In this document: in pieces, positions 23,856 to 34,099 of the stretch
Numbering within the stretch: position 1 is the first letter of the stretch
Layout: each line of letters begins with the position of its first letter
Assembly: GCF_030272615.1 (NCBI RefSeq)
Contig: NC_081415.1
Span: 599,767,644-599,831,643, forward strand
Reading direction: 5' to 3'
Length of the DNA stretch: 64,000 bases
From: Cryptomeria japonica
Lineage: Eukaryota; Streptophyta; Pinopsida; Cupressales; Cupressaceae
Position numbers and translations under genes: made by a program
Notes under the pieces: generated by a model
Database searches by the model: none
What the model saw: only the letters and a program-made list of their open reading frames with translations
Told to the model about the DNA's origin: nothing

Positions 23856-24998
23856 TGATGAATACTAAGAGGGGGGGTGTGAATTCGTATACCAAAAAAA
23901 ATTGAACTCAAACTTCCAAATAGTTTAGTAGATAACTGGTACAACAGATTCACTAATAAACTGGTTAAGATAAATTCAAACCAAATAGCAAACAAAGCAT
24001 TCACCCATAAGAGAACAATCACCATAACACAAGATGTTTTTATGTGGAAACCCAAATGGGAAAAACCACGGTGAGCAGAAACTCACAAGTAACTATCTGT
24101 AGAATAGAAACCAGACCGGTTAAGGTCAGACCGATTAAGGTCATACAATGCTCTTTACCAGAACAGATCTTGTTACGAATCTAGATCTCTATTAGGAGAT
24201 AAGTCATGTTAAAGACTACCTTGTGAGAGGATTTCAGATTCACAGTTGTGAACCACCTTGTTAGAGGATTTACAAAGGCTTTGCTAAGCCTAACCGGTTA
24301 AGGGTTTCAGACTTGTCGAAGATGTGAGTAATCAACAAGTGAGTGATCTAGATACTAGCACAGTATGCTTGGTTAGATCCTTGATATCTCATTGTTAATG
24401 CATTTCAGTATTACTTCAGTCTTCAATATCTCCACACTCTTACTCTTCACATAGACCTAATCTTCTCTTCTATGATCACACATACAAAACCTCATCAACT
24501 ACTAAAACGCTAGGCATGATGTCCTTATAAAGGAGTATGATTTCATGTCGGTCCAATAGAATTAAATTACAAGTTCCTAGGTTCAGTGCATCTAGACACA
24601 TTTGGTAACATGGCACAAAATCACTACCAAAGTGTTGGTGGATGATAACTTATTACAGAAATATCGGTTGGTAACTCATCACGGAGTAATACCTGTTTAT
24701 ACAATTTACCGATTGTCAGTTGTCAAAAAAATGAAGACTGGAAAAATTTTAACTACCAATTTGTTCCTTCATACTACTTGTGATCCTCGAACCGCTTGAG
24801 GTCTTCATACCGCTTTGGGTCTTCAGTCAATTTGTGACCAATAGCATCTTCTACAAAACACTGATAGTCCGAAGACTATAATACATAATACTGGTTGGAA
24901 CAATTACCCATTTAGTATAACTCATACATAAAAAAAAGTGATCACAAAACAAGTGTGTGCCCATCAATGACAATCACAACATCATCAAAATGCCAACA
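23856..24998 (-). repeat. Element A 3' LTR
   Basis: On the plus strand it starts TGATGAATACTAAGAGGGG and ends ATGCCAACA; direct repeat of 30211-31336. It contains the GTGGAAACCC..GGGAAAAACCACGG core (24043-24070) and GTTAGAGGATTT-like repeats. Confidence 0.95.
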
Positions 24999-25013
24999 AT
25001 CTCCCTCTTTGGC
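24999..25013 (-). other. Element A polypurine tract
   Basis: Minus-strand CCAAAGAGGGAGAT directly before the LTR start TGTTGGCATTT. It is identical to the Copia-1 tract except at one base, and the flanking GCCATCAATG is also shared. Confidence 0.88.
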
Positions 25014-25512
25014 ATTGATGGCAACACTTAGGAAAATTTTGACATCTAAGTGTTTTTACAACAAAAATATGCCATATGCAAAATTAGCCCTCCTAAGCAT
25101 ATGCACTATCCCTTTTGCAGAAATTACAATGTATACTACTCCCTTAAAATGGTAACATGAAAGTATACATAGCATTCACCAAAATTTTAAATACTACTCC
25201 CCCTTTGCCAACAATGACAAAGTAATGCAGAATAACCCAAATTTCTCATTATCATTAAAATTGAGTAAATGTTTCTGACAATAAGGAATGAAACTTGTCA
25301 AAAATAGATTTAAAATCTTGCATAAAAGTCTTCATGGTTAATGACCATGACTCAAGTAATGAGGTAGAAACCTCACTCTCAGTCTACATCTGAGATTCCT
25401 ATTCTTCCATGGCATCAATGGTACTCATCGCTTGAGTTACCGTTAAGGCTTCCATATTGAGAAAGCATTTCAGAAGAATTTGCAGTCTGGGTAATAAGAC
25501 CAGTTGAAGCTC
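25014..25512 (-). other. Element A 3' region, ORF2 tail or UTR
   Basis: About 500 bp between the recognisable ORF2 and the polypurine tract. No clear coding signal; some of it may be the decayed end of ORF2. Confidence 0.5.
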
Positions 25513-28457
25513 CTACAAATCTCTTGACTGGTTGTTGATCTCTAACTCTATCCTGGCAGTCTGAAGCTGATAATGATGAACTGTTTGCCCATGTGTATTA
25601 AATGAATCATAGGGCAACTTGAAACTATCGATGTATGCTTGGAACTCTGATTGGAGTTTATCTTTCTGTTTGAGCACATCATCATAGAATAGATGGGGTT
25701 GGCTGATTTTGCTCAACAATAGTTTGCCCTCATCCATAGCAATGCTTATATCCTTTTGTTGTTTCTGAAGTTGAGACCGGAGCTCATTTAGTTTCTTGAC
25801 TAAGGAAATGTTGAGTGCCTTTTCATGCTTCTTCTTTACATTTGCTTCAGCAACTTCTTCCAGGCATTGGACCTGGTCCTCTACAATGGTACATAGAAGT
25901 TTAAGCTTTGACAGAGAGGAATCAGTACTGGGGAGGTACCGAGAATCAAACTCGTAAGGGTGTCAACCACAGTTTGAATAACATCTTGTTCCTTCTTCCT
26001 CCTTAATGCTTCCAATCGTTCCTATGCAAGCTTTATGCTTTGAAGTAGCTCTGTTTCATCTACAGATTGGAGATCAATAGGACTGGCGATGACAACTGGT
26101 TTGGCTTGACAATCGGTTGCCTTGGGAGTCTCCGCTTGATTGGCTCTTTCTGCTTCCTTCTCCTGTGCTGCTCTTTTCTTTTCTTTCTCTTTCTTCTTTT
26201 GTTCCTCTTCTTGTTTCTTCTTCAATTCTTCCTTCTTCTTATCTTCTTCCTCCTTTTTCTCCTCTTCTTTCTTCTTCTTCTCTTCTTTCCTCTTCTCCTC
26301 TTCTTTTCTCTTCTCCTCTTCTTTCCTATTTTCTTCTTCTTGTTTCCTCTTGTCTTCCACTTTCTTTTTCTCCTCCTCTTTCTTTTTCTCTTCCTCTTTC
26401 TCCGCTTTCTCCTTATCAGCCTTTTCCTTGTCTAGTTTCTCCTTTTCTTCTTTTTCTGTATCCTGTTTCTCCTTCTCTGTGTCTGGAATGACATCTTCAA
26501 CATCCAATGCATCAACATCAATAGTGTCAACCTTTTCTATAACTCTTTCTCCTTCACCATCAAATACCTCATCCGATTTGGCTGAGGATAGGTCAGGTTC
26601 TTGTTCAGCCTTATTGTTGGCTTTAAACACTTGATTTAACCGGGCAGCAACTTTGGCATGTAGATGAGTGTCTTTCTTCACTTCAGAGGTTCTACCTTCT
26701 AGCAGCCTGAGTCTTCTTCTTCTCATGAAGAAGAGACCTTTATTCTTGTCCATTATCTCAAACAATTCAGAATTGGAGCCATCGAGAAAGTACTAAGCAA
26801 AGACTTTCTCCCTTATTTCTTGTTCTTTCTCAATGGCAATGCACCATTTATTATCCAAATAATTGTATAAAGAATCAGGTGTCACCGATCTAATTTCAAG
26901 TGACAACCGGTCATTAACACACAGATATTTTATCATTTCCTGCTCCACTTCTTCCTTCTCATTATCAGAAAAATTATCAAAATATTCTTTTAAGTCGTCA
27001 AGCACCTTTCTCTTAATATTATTTAAAGTCCTTTGAAAATGTGTTAGAGGCTTATAAGAAGAGATGTCTGTATTTACCGGTGTTGATGATGTAGGTGCAT
27101 TACCGATAGACTTAGCCTTCTTGCTTGATTGCCTGGTTTTCTTAGACTGCACTTCTGGTTCGATATCTTCTGACTCTGATGAGTTGTTTTTGGTCTTCCG
27201 CTTCCTCTCAAATACTTTAGCGGGTGCAACTTTTGGTTTCTTCTTGGCAGGTGACCGCTTGGTCACTTTTGGGTTGGTTGAGGTAATCAGTGCAAATACC
27301 AATGGCACTGCCTTGCCCTTTTTCACTGCAGGATCTTCAACAGGTGTTACTCTCTCCAAGTAGGTGTCGATTCACTTTTTCTTAGCATCTAGAAGTGAGG
27401 CAATCAAGGTAGAGGCATACCCATCCAACATGTCATACATCACTTCATACCCCATAGGTTCTACTGCTTCCTTTCTTGTCTCTTTCGCTTCCATTATGCA
27501 TTCATCTACCTTTATAATAAAGCAGATGTCATCTTCATATTTCTTTACAATATCTCCATAAATCCTCATCCTTTGGCTCATTTTCTGCTCGAATTCATCA
27601 AAATATTTATTCAAAACCTCAGGATATCCGGTTCCCACTGCTTGGAGACTTTATCTAATTTGTTTAGTGATCGGTTGGTCAGCAGGCCATTGAATATCAC
27701 CTCCTCCAAAAAAATAGCCTTGAAAGTAGAAAAATAGGCAGACCAAAAGTTGTCCAAATCTGAACCTTAGAGCATTGTCCTATTTAATGGACTTCAGATT
27801 CAATAGTAGTTGTTTATGTAAACAGGTACACAAATCAAAAGAGGCGTCTTCCTTAATTATTCTGGAGGTGGCAATCATTGCAGCAGCAGGAACAAAGTTT
27901 ATTCTACTGGCATAAAACACTCGGTAGTCAATCACCATGAAAGCATACTAAACCAAGTCATCTTTGATGGGGTTGATAGTCATTCCCTGTTAGTCACTCA
28001 AAGAATCGGTGAGCTTAGTCATTTCAGTCTTGATGACCTTCCTTAAAGTTGGCACCTCACCAATGTTATAGAAACTGGTGACGGCATGAATTGCTTCTGG
28101 TGTGATATCATGCATCCACTTGAGGTACATTTTATCACCGTGTACTCTGATCAAGATGATGCAGATGTGATCTTCCATGAACTCTTCAAGAAAATAAACT
28201 GCATTGTGTAGTTTCTTTCTCTCTAGGATGCTATATTCCAGATTTATTTTCTTGTCATCCCTACAGAATAGACCTAGTTGGGAATGCATCACTAGGGATC
28301 CTAGGTCTTCCAATTTGCAATCAATATACGCTAAAATATCTTCCTCAACTATGACTCTAGTGGGTATCTGGGATAGGGCATTGTATTTCATCTTCTTTTG
28401 AATAAAATTCACTAAGTCTATAGGTACACTAGAACTGGAGTGTGATGCAAAAGCCAT
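25513..28457 (-). pseudogene. Element A ORF2: conserved unknown protein, interrupted by stops
   Basis: The start is the ATG of MAFASHSSSS at 28457. One frame continues to 26022 with about seven in-frame stops, then fragments in other frames to 25513. Layout: N-terminal folded part (28370-28000), a middle part with FGQLLVCLFFYFQ (27755-27718), a block ICF..PMGYE (27545-27440), a basic stretch SPAKKKPK..RKRK (27260-27180, NLS-like), a block SLYNYLDNKW..IREKV (26880-26800), and a Lys/Glu-rich coiled coil (26460-26130). All these blocks except the coiled coil recur in element B ORF2. Not a known retroelement enzyme. Function unknown. HDITPEAIHAVT near 28110 faintly recalls plant mobile domain proteins, but I would not assign it. 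Confidence 0.8.
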
Positions 28458-28690
28458 GACTAAATGATAGACAAAATTTTTGAGAAATACCTTCACACTT
28501 TGAAATTTAGGGTTTTGTAATGTTGCTCACAACACACTACTTTGGTTGTTGGATTACCGCTTTGGTGTTCTTCACCTGATTGATTGAAAATGATCTCTGA
28601 AATCTTCTACAAGATTTTGAATCGCTCTTATCACTCTGCACTTGAAAATTCTTTGCTCGAAAATAGATAAGTGAAAATGGTGTCAAAAAT

Positions 28691-28702
28691 CCCTTTTAAA
28701 TG
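28691..28702 (-). promoter_or_regulatory. TATA-like box upstream of element A ORF2
   Basis: Minus-strand ATTTAAAAGGG about 235 nt before the ORF2 ATG. Element B has ATATTTAAAG at almost the same distance. Between box and ATG both share a block like AGAGCGAATC (here AAGAGCGATTC near 28620). Suggests ORF2 is transcribed from its own internal promoter; inference. Confidence 0.4.
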
Positions 28703-28880
28703 ATCTTTCACCTACCATAATAAATGCTCCACCGCTAGGGTGCAAACCCTAATTTTTCCTTTTACCACTTCAAAATATTTTGTCGATTGACAGGTAACGT
28801 ATACCCGTTAAGGTCTTTACCAATATAAACTGGGGGTTCAAATATTTCACCGATATGCTCCCCCTAAGATTTTCTAAAGC

Positions 28881-30160
28881 TTAGTTTGTCGGTTCAAAGA
28901 CTTTCACACTAGGTGTAGAAACCGGTTCATCTTGTGACACTTCTTTAGGCTTCTTTTTCCATGTTTTATTCATTCCCGCTTGAACGGTTTCAACATCAAC
29001 CTTCCCTTCTGGATTGATTGGTATATTATCCGATAGGTTCTTTCTCATTTTGCAGATTTTGGCAATGTGTCCCAGTTTGTTGCAATGATAGCATACCATT
29101 CCAGGTGTTCTCCATGGTCCATTGTTCATACTACCATTCTTCCTTCTGCTTGTTGCAGCGGTGTGACCACTACCATGACAGATCAAATAGGTTGCTCTCC
29201 AACTAGTTGCCACTTGATAGCCACCACCACCTAACTAATGGGCATAGGCATTATACCGGTTTGGATTCTAGTTCACAGTGGGTTCCAGGATAACTCCTTG
29301 AGTCCTTGGAGGGTATCTCCTAGTGTTGTGCAAAATAGACCTACATTCAAATGCTCTATTCCCAAACTTGTTGCATGCATAAGAGTTTCCATTGAATCTA
29401 TTGGATCTAGGCTTATTGTTTAGAAAATAAAGAAAATTATTGTAGGCCTTATTTCTACACACATTAGCAGTATGTCCTTCCTTGAGACAGTTAAAGCAAA
29501 CAAGTTTAAACTTTTGCTTACCTTTATCCTTTGAAGTTGGTTGCTTCTTTGATACTACATCTTTTTTTCGAGAGGTCTCACCTTCCTCATAACTGGAGAA
29601 ACCAAGTCCAGTGGTATTCTTTACCAGTTTTGCTGATTCAAACTTTTGCTCTAGCTTAGCAGTACTCTGATTGAATTTGGCAAGTATCTCCTTTGTCTCA
29701 GTAAGTTCTTTGGAAATAGAAGCATTGGATTCCTTCAAGGTTGCATTCTCAAAAATAGCCATGTTTAGTTCACCTTGCATTTCTTCTCTTTCCACTTTAC
29801 TCTCTTGGAGATGAGTGGTAAGGGCACTAATTTCTTGCTTCAACTCGGAGATCTCATGATCTTTGTCTTTTACCAGATCTTCAGCTTTCCTTCGGTTCTC
29901 AAGCTCTTGACACATTCTGATAGTTAGTCCTTCCAGCTCCCTTCTCAGGTTGGCACTAGATTCATTCAGTTTTTCAACTTCTTCAACTAGGGCATCCATG
30001 TCTACTTCATCAGAAGAACTATTTCAGTAAGCTCCATTAGTTTCTCAGCATGCTCTCTTCTTTTGGCCAGAGAGGCTTTATACTTGATTTTGAGTTCATC
30101 ATAGGCTCTCTCAGTCTGAGTGAGACGATGAGTAAGCTCCCTCATAGTGTATTCCCTCAT
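28881..30160 (-). pseudogene. gag: Element A gag-like protein: coiled coil plus zinc knuckles
   Basis: Starts at ATG 30160, only about 36 nt after the primer site, and shifts frame near 30015, then runs in one frame to 28881 with stops near 29267. The first 250 residues are coiled coil (ELKQEISALTTHLQESKVER and similar). Knuckles follow: CFNCLKEGHTANVC near 29490, two decayed ones (29380, 29175), and CYHCNKLGHIAKIC near 29075. The N-terminal gag core (UBN2-type) found in full Copia elements is absent. It may bind the element RNA inside particles made from another element's gag. Confidence 0.82.
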
Positions 30161-30195
30161 AGCTCCTTCCAAGTGGTTAGACTTATAGAAAGGTT

Positions 30196-30208
30196 GGCTC
30201 TGATACCA
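30196..30208 (-). other. Element A primer binding site
   Basis: Minus strand TGGTATCAGAGCC, two bases after the LTR end, complementary to initiator Met-tRNA. Confidence 0.93.
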
Positions 30209-30210
30209 AT

Positions 30211-31336
30211 TGATGAATACTAAGAGGGGGGGTGAATTAGTATACCAAAAAACATTGAACTCAAACTTCCAAACAGTTTAGCAGATAACCGGTACAATAG
30301 ATTCACTAATAAATCGGTTAAGATAAATGCAAACCAAATAGAAAACAAAGCATTCACCCACAAGAGCACAATCACCATAACACAAGATGTTTTGACGTGG
30401 AAACCCAAATGGGAAAAACCACGGTGAGCAGAAACTCACAAGTAACTATCTGCAGAATAGAAACCAGACCGATTAAGGTCAAACAATATTCTTCACCAGA
30501 ACAGATCCTATTAGGAATCTAGATCTCTGTTAGGAGATAAGTCTTGTTAAAGACTACCTTGTGAGAGGATTTCAGATTCATAGTTGTGAACCACCTTGTT
30601 AGAGGATTTACAAAGGATTTGCTAGGCCTACCCGGTTAAGGGTTTCAGACTTGTCAAAGATGTGAGTAATCAACAAGTGAGTGATCTAGATACTAGCATA
30701 GTATGCTTAGTTAGATCCTTGATAGCTCACTGTTAATTCATTTCAACATTACTTCAGTCTTCAATATCTCCACACTCTTACTCTTCACACAGACCTAATC
30801 TTCTCTTCTATGATCGCACATACAAAACCTCATCAACTACTAAAACCCTAGACATGATGTCCTTATAAAGGAGTCTGATTTCATGTCGGTCCAATAGAAT
30901 TAAATTACAAGTTCCTAGGTTCAGTGCATCTGGACACATTTGGTAACATGGCACAAAATCATCGCCAAAGTGTTGGTGGATGATAACTTATTACAGAAAT
31001 ACTGGTTGGTAACTCATCACAGAGTAATACCGGTTCATACAATTTACCGATTGTCGGTTGTCAAAAAAATGAAGACTGGCAAAATGTTAACTACCGATTT
31101 GTTCCTTTGTACCGCTTGTGATCCTCGAACCGCTTGAGGTCTTCATACCGCTTTGGGTCTTCAGTCAATTTATGACCGATAGCATCTTTTGCAAAACACT
31201 GATAGTCTAAAGACTATAATACATAATACCAGTTGGAACAATTACCGGTTTAGTATAGCTCATTCATAAAAAAAAATGATCACAAAACAAGTGTGTGTCC
31301 ATCAATGACAATCAAAACATCATCAAAATGCCAACA
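30211..31336 (-). repeat. Element A 5' LTR
   Basis: Direct repeat of 23856-24998. Ends ATGCCAACA on the plus strand, then GGATG target duplication. Confidence 0.95.
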
Positions 31337-31341
31337 GGATG

Positions 31342-32509
31342 GGGGTCGGGGCCTATGGAGGCTTGCCAGGATAACCCATACTAGCTATGCGATGACACTC
31401 TGTTAAGATATAGCCCTCGTGAATCTAACTGATGGTAAATCGGTTATTATCTAGAGAGTGATATATTAACAGAGCATACAGTTTGGAAATTAAACATAAA
31501 CAAACCAATTGTTATGAATGGTTGCCTCCATAGGGACATGTCCATACGTGGCAACTGCCATGTATGGACATGTCCCTACATAGGCAACCTTTCCTCTTGT
31601 ATTTAAACCAGATTCAATGATGGAGACGATCAATAACTCATGACAATCAGTCTTCCAGAATCACTGTCATTATTCTTCGATCCATATTTCAAAACACACT
31701 CTTCCCTTATGTTCACTAGTGTGTAGTCATGTGTTGGCTTTACTTGGAGCACTTGTGTGGGAGTCATATTTGTATGCTTATGCCTTATATGAGTACCTAA
31801 TGTAAATGTTAGACCATGTGATGCTTTGTTGTGGCTTGCTTGAGGGTCTTCCAGCTTATTACTATCTCCTAGCACATGAGGGGTGGTTCCTTTTTGGGCC
31901 GCATGGTCAGGTGGTAGTGCCACTTTCCATTGGCTATTTTGTTTGTGCCTTATTGCGAGGGATTATCTTTGCAAATGCTCTAGATATATCTCTTGGATTT
32001 GCTTCAATCTATTGTACCAGTTGGATCCTCTTTGTTTCCCTTGGATCATATTTGTATCTCTTGGACCTTATGTGGTCGATTGTATCATATGTTATATGTA
32101 TGCCTTCACGGCAGTTGTAATTTGACATAACCATTATGTAATTTTTATGAGACTTGGTGTATAAAGTGCAATTCTAATATTATGTTATCCTTGCAATGTA
32201 AAATCAATGTGTTATAATGAGAATTAGATGTTAGGATTTCTATCTTTAATTAAATTTATTAATGTAATGTAATGGAATGTTTAATCATAAATGAAGCACG
32301 GAAATGTTAGTGTTATCTTGTGCAAAGAATGAAACAATCATTGATTAGTGTAATTAAGTTTCTAATGGTTAAATATGTTTCTTAAGTGGATTAACTGATC
32401 TTAATTAAGGATTAATTTAATTAAGTAATTCACATTGGGAAACCCTTTAGGAGTATGAGTTAAGCCTTTTTCTTGTGCAACTTCTATTGCAATGTTAATC
32501 TTTTACTTT
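31342..32509 (+). other. Outer LTR, third segment: non-coding
   Basis: About 1.2 kb of outer LTR between A and B. It holds the hairpin at 31520-31589 and, after it, TTGTATTTAAACC (31597-31609), TATA-like. ORF 31806-32120 (104 codons, very hydrophobic) has no recognised domain. Confidence 0.55.
31520..31589. repeat. Near-perfect hairpin, 34-nt arms
   Basis: Arms 31520-31553 and 31556-31589, loop 2 nt, four mismatches by eye. Both arms hold the palindrome GGGACATGTCC. Could be a foldback remnant or a small-RNA hairpin precursor. Confidence 0.8.
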
Positions 32510-32514
32510 ATGTG

Positions 32515-33741
32515 TGTTAGGTCTTACTTGGAAAGCTAATGTACTGAGAGGGGAGGGGTGAATCAGTACTTCAAAACTTTTCTTGAAAAACAATTTTACT
32601 AATAAACACAAACTATGTATTGTTGATCTCAAAGATATGTAATACTGAAACATAATCATAGAAATAACATACATCAAAATATCACTCCATAACACAAAGA
32701 TTTTTAGTCACGCGGAAACTCTTGGTTAGAGAGAAAAACTGCAGTGGGGATGGCACCCACAACTTCACTACTGCAGTAATCAAGATTGCTCGATTAGAGC
32801 TACATGTTTAGTCATTTCTGATAGCTTACCCTGTTAGAAGTATAAAGATCTTTAGATCTACCTTGCTAAAGGAATTTACAAACACTTCTACAAAATGTTG
32901 TACTTGGTTAAAGGCTTTACAATTTATAGACTTTATTAGAGTCTTTTACCATGTTAAAGGTTTCTATTACAGCTTAAAATTTCAGTCAAAAATCTTTACA
33001 AAATATCTGCAACTTCACATCTAAAATATTATAGCAGACTCTATGTGCTCAATATAAAATTACCTTGCTCATAGCATTCCTTGGTAATTGATAAATCAAC
33101 TTGGTAACCACTTCTGTATACTCTGTCCTCTTAAACTATTCTCTGAAATCTTCTTGGTAACCTATGATTATCTATGTCAATCTTCTTTCTTCATATTGAA
33201 CTATGTCATTCCTTTTTTGTCTCTTTTCTTGATTGACTTTTCATATCATTTCATGTACTCAAATCGTTCCGTTTATATAGATCTCTGAGATGATGATATG
33301 TTCATGCTTCGATCATACAAACATGTTTTATTGAATGAATAAACGTAGAAATTATTTCATTGGATATTCTTCCTCAAAATTATACAAAATCTTTAAATGC
33401 AATTTCCTATGTAGTAACGGTTTCATCTTCTCAAATTATGTAACACGTTTCACATGTATGTCTAGGTTCATTGAATCTAGTAACACATTTTCACTCGGTT
33501 CAGATTAACTCGATATTCCTTCTTTGCAGCTCGATAAACATATAAACCTTACTCGGTAGATAGTCTGCATATGTCTCAGTTCATAGCTCAATGTGTATCA
33601 TCTCAGTGACTTGTCTTTCTTCTATAACCGACACCGGTGACCTTGGTGTTTACCGACTAGACTTTTCAGTAGTATTAACCGACTAGAGTATATAGAATGA
33701 CTTTGGGCATAAAACTAATGACAACTTAGTAAATAGCAACA
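32515..33741 (-). repeat. Element B 3' LTR
   Basis: Plus-strand TGTTAGGTCTTACTTGG to AATAGCAACA; matches 39371-40582. Small ORFs inside occur in both copies and are not genes. Confidence 0.95.
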
Positions 33742-33755
33742 ATCTCACCTTTTGA
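33742..33755 (-). other. Element B polypurine tract
   Basis: Minus-strand AAAAGGTGAGAT before the LTR start TGTTGCTATTT; a weaker relative of the A and Copia-1 tracts. Confidence 0.7.
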
Positions 33756-34099
33756 CATTAGTTTGGTATGTTTGACAAAACTCCTTTCAAAGTCATAATA
33801 TAAAATCTATATACTTGCAAAATAAACTGAAATGTCAGTATATACAATGTTCAAATACATACTCAAATACATACTCCCCTTATCAATATTATGTACATAA
33901 CTTGATGTTTCATGCTCTGTATTTCCATGCTCTTGAAGTTACATGCTCCCAATGTTCCATGCTCCCCCTGACAATTTCAACTGTACACTCAGATACTCTG
34001 TATACTCAGATATTCATGCTCGGTCATGTGTTTGGTACACTCCCTCTTTTGACAAACATCAAAACTAGTTACCATTTGGTGGGGGCAACTAATCAAAAA

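Larger units (their letters stand above)
23856..31336 (-). mobile_element. Element A: non-autonomous Copia-like LTR retrotransposon with ORF2
   Basis: Complete element with two LTRs (23856-24998 and 30211-31336), flanked by a perfect GGATG duplication (23851-23855, 31337-31341). Read on the minus strand the order is 5' LTR, perfect initiator-Met primer site, gag-like ORF with coiled coil and zinc knuckles, a spacer with TATA-like box, the long ORF2, polypurine tract, 3' LTR. No protease, integrase or RT anywhere in the 5.2 kb interior. By eye the LTRs agree at about nine in ten or more positions, so it is fairly young. Element B has the same plan. Confidence 0.93.

Noticed and set aside
23804-24055. 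Minus-strand ORF repeated at 30220-30408 (MGFH.KTSCVMVIVLLWVNA)
   Set aside because: Element A LTR sequence in two copies, not a gene.
26067-26634. Three plus-strand ORFs of 122-164 codons rich in Ser, Phe and Leu
   Set aside because: Mirror of the Lys/Glu-rich coiled coil of element A ORF2 on the minus strand; low-complexity shadow.
31806-32120. 104-codon very hydrophobic ORF
   Set aside because: Lies in the outer LTR, no homologue recognised, T-rich DNA gives such ORFs by chance.
32495-32695. Minus-strand ORF repeated at 39225-39551
   Set aside because: Both lie in element B LTRs and repeat because the LTRs do; the second only runs on into gag through the primer site.
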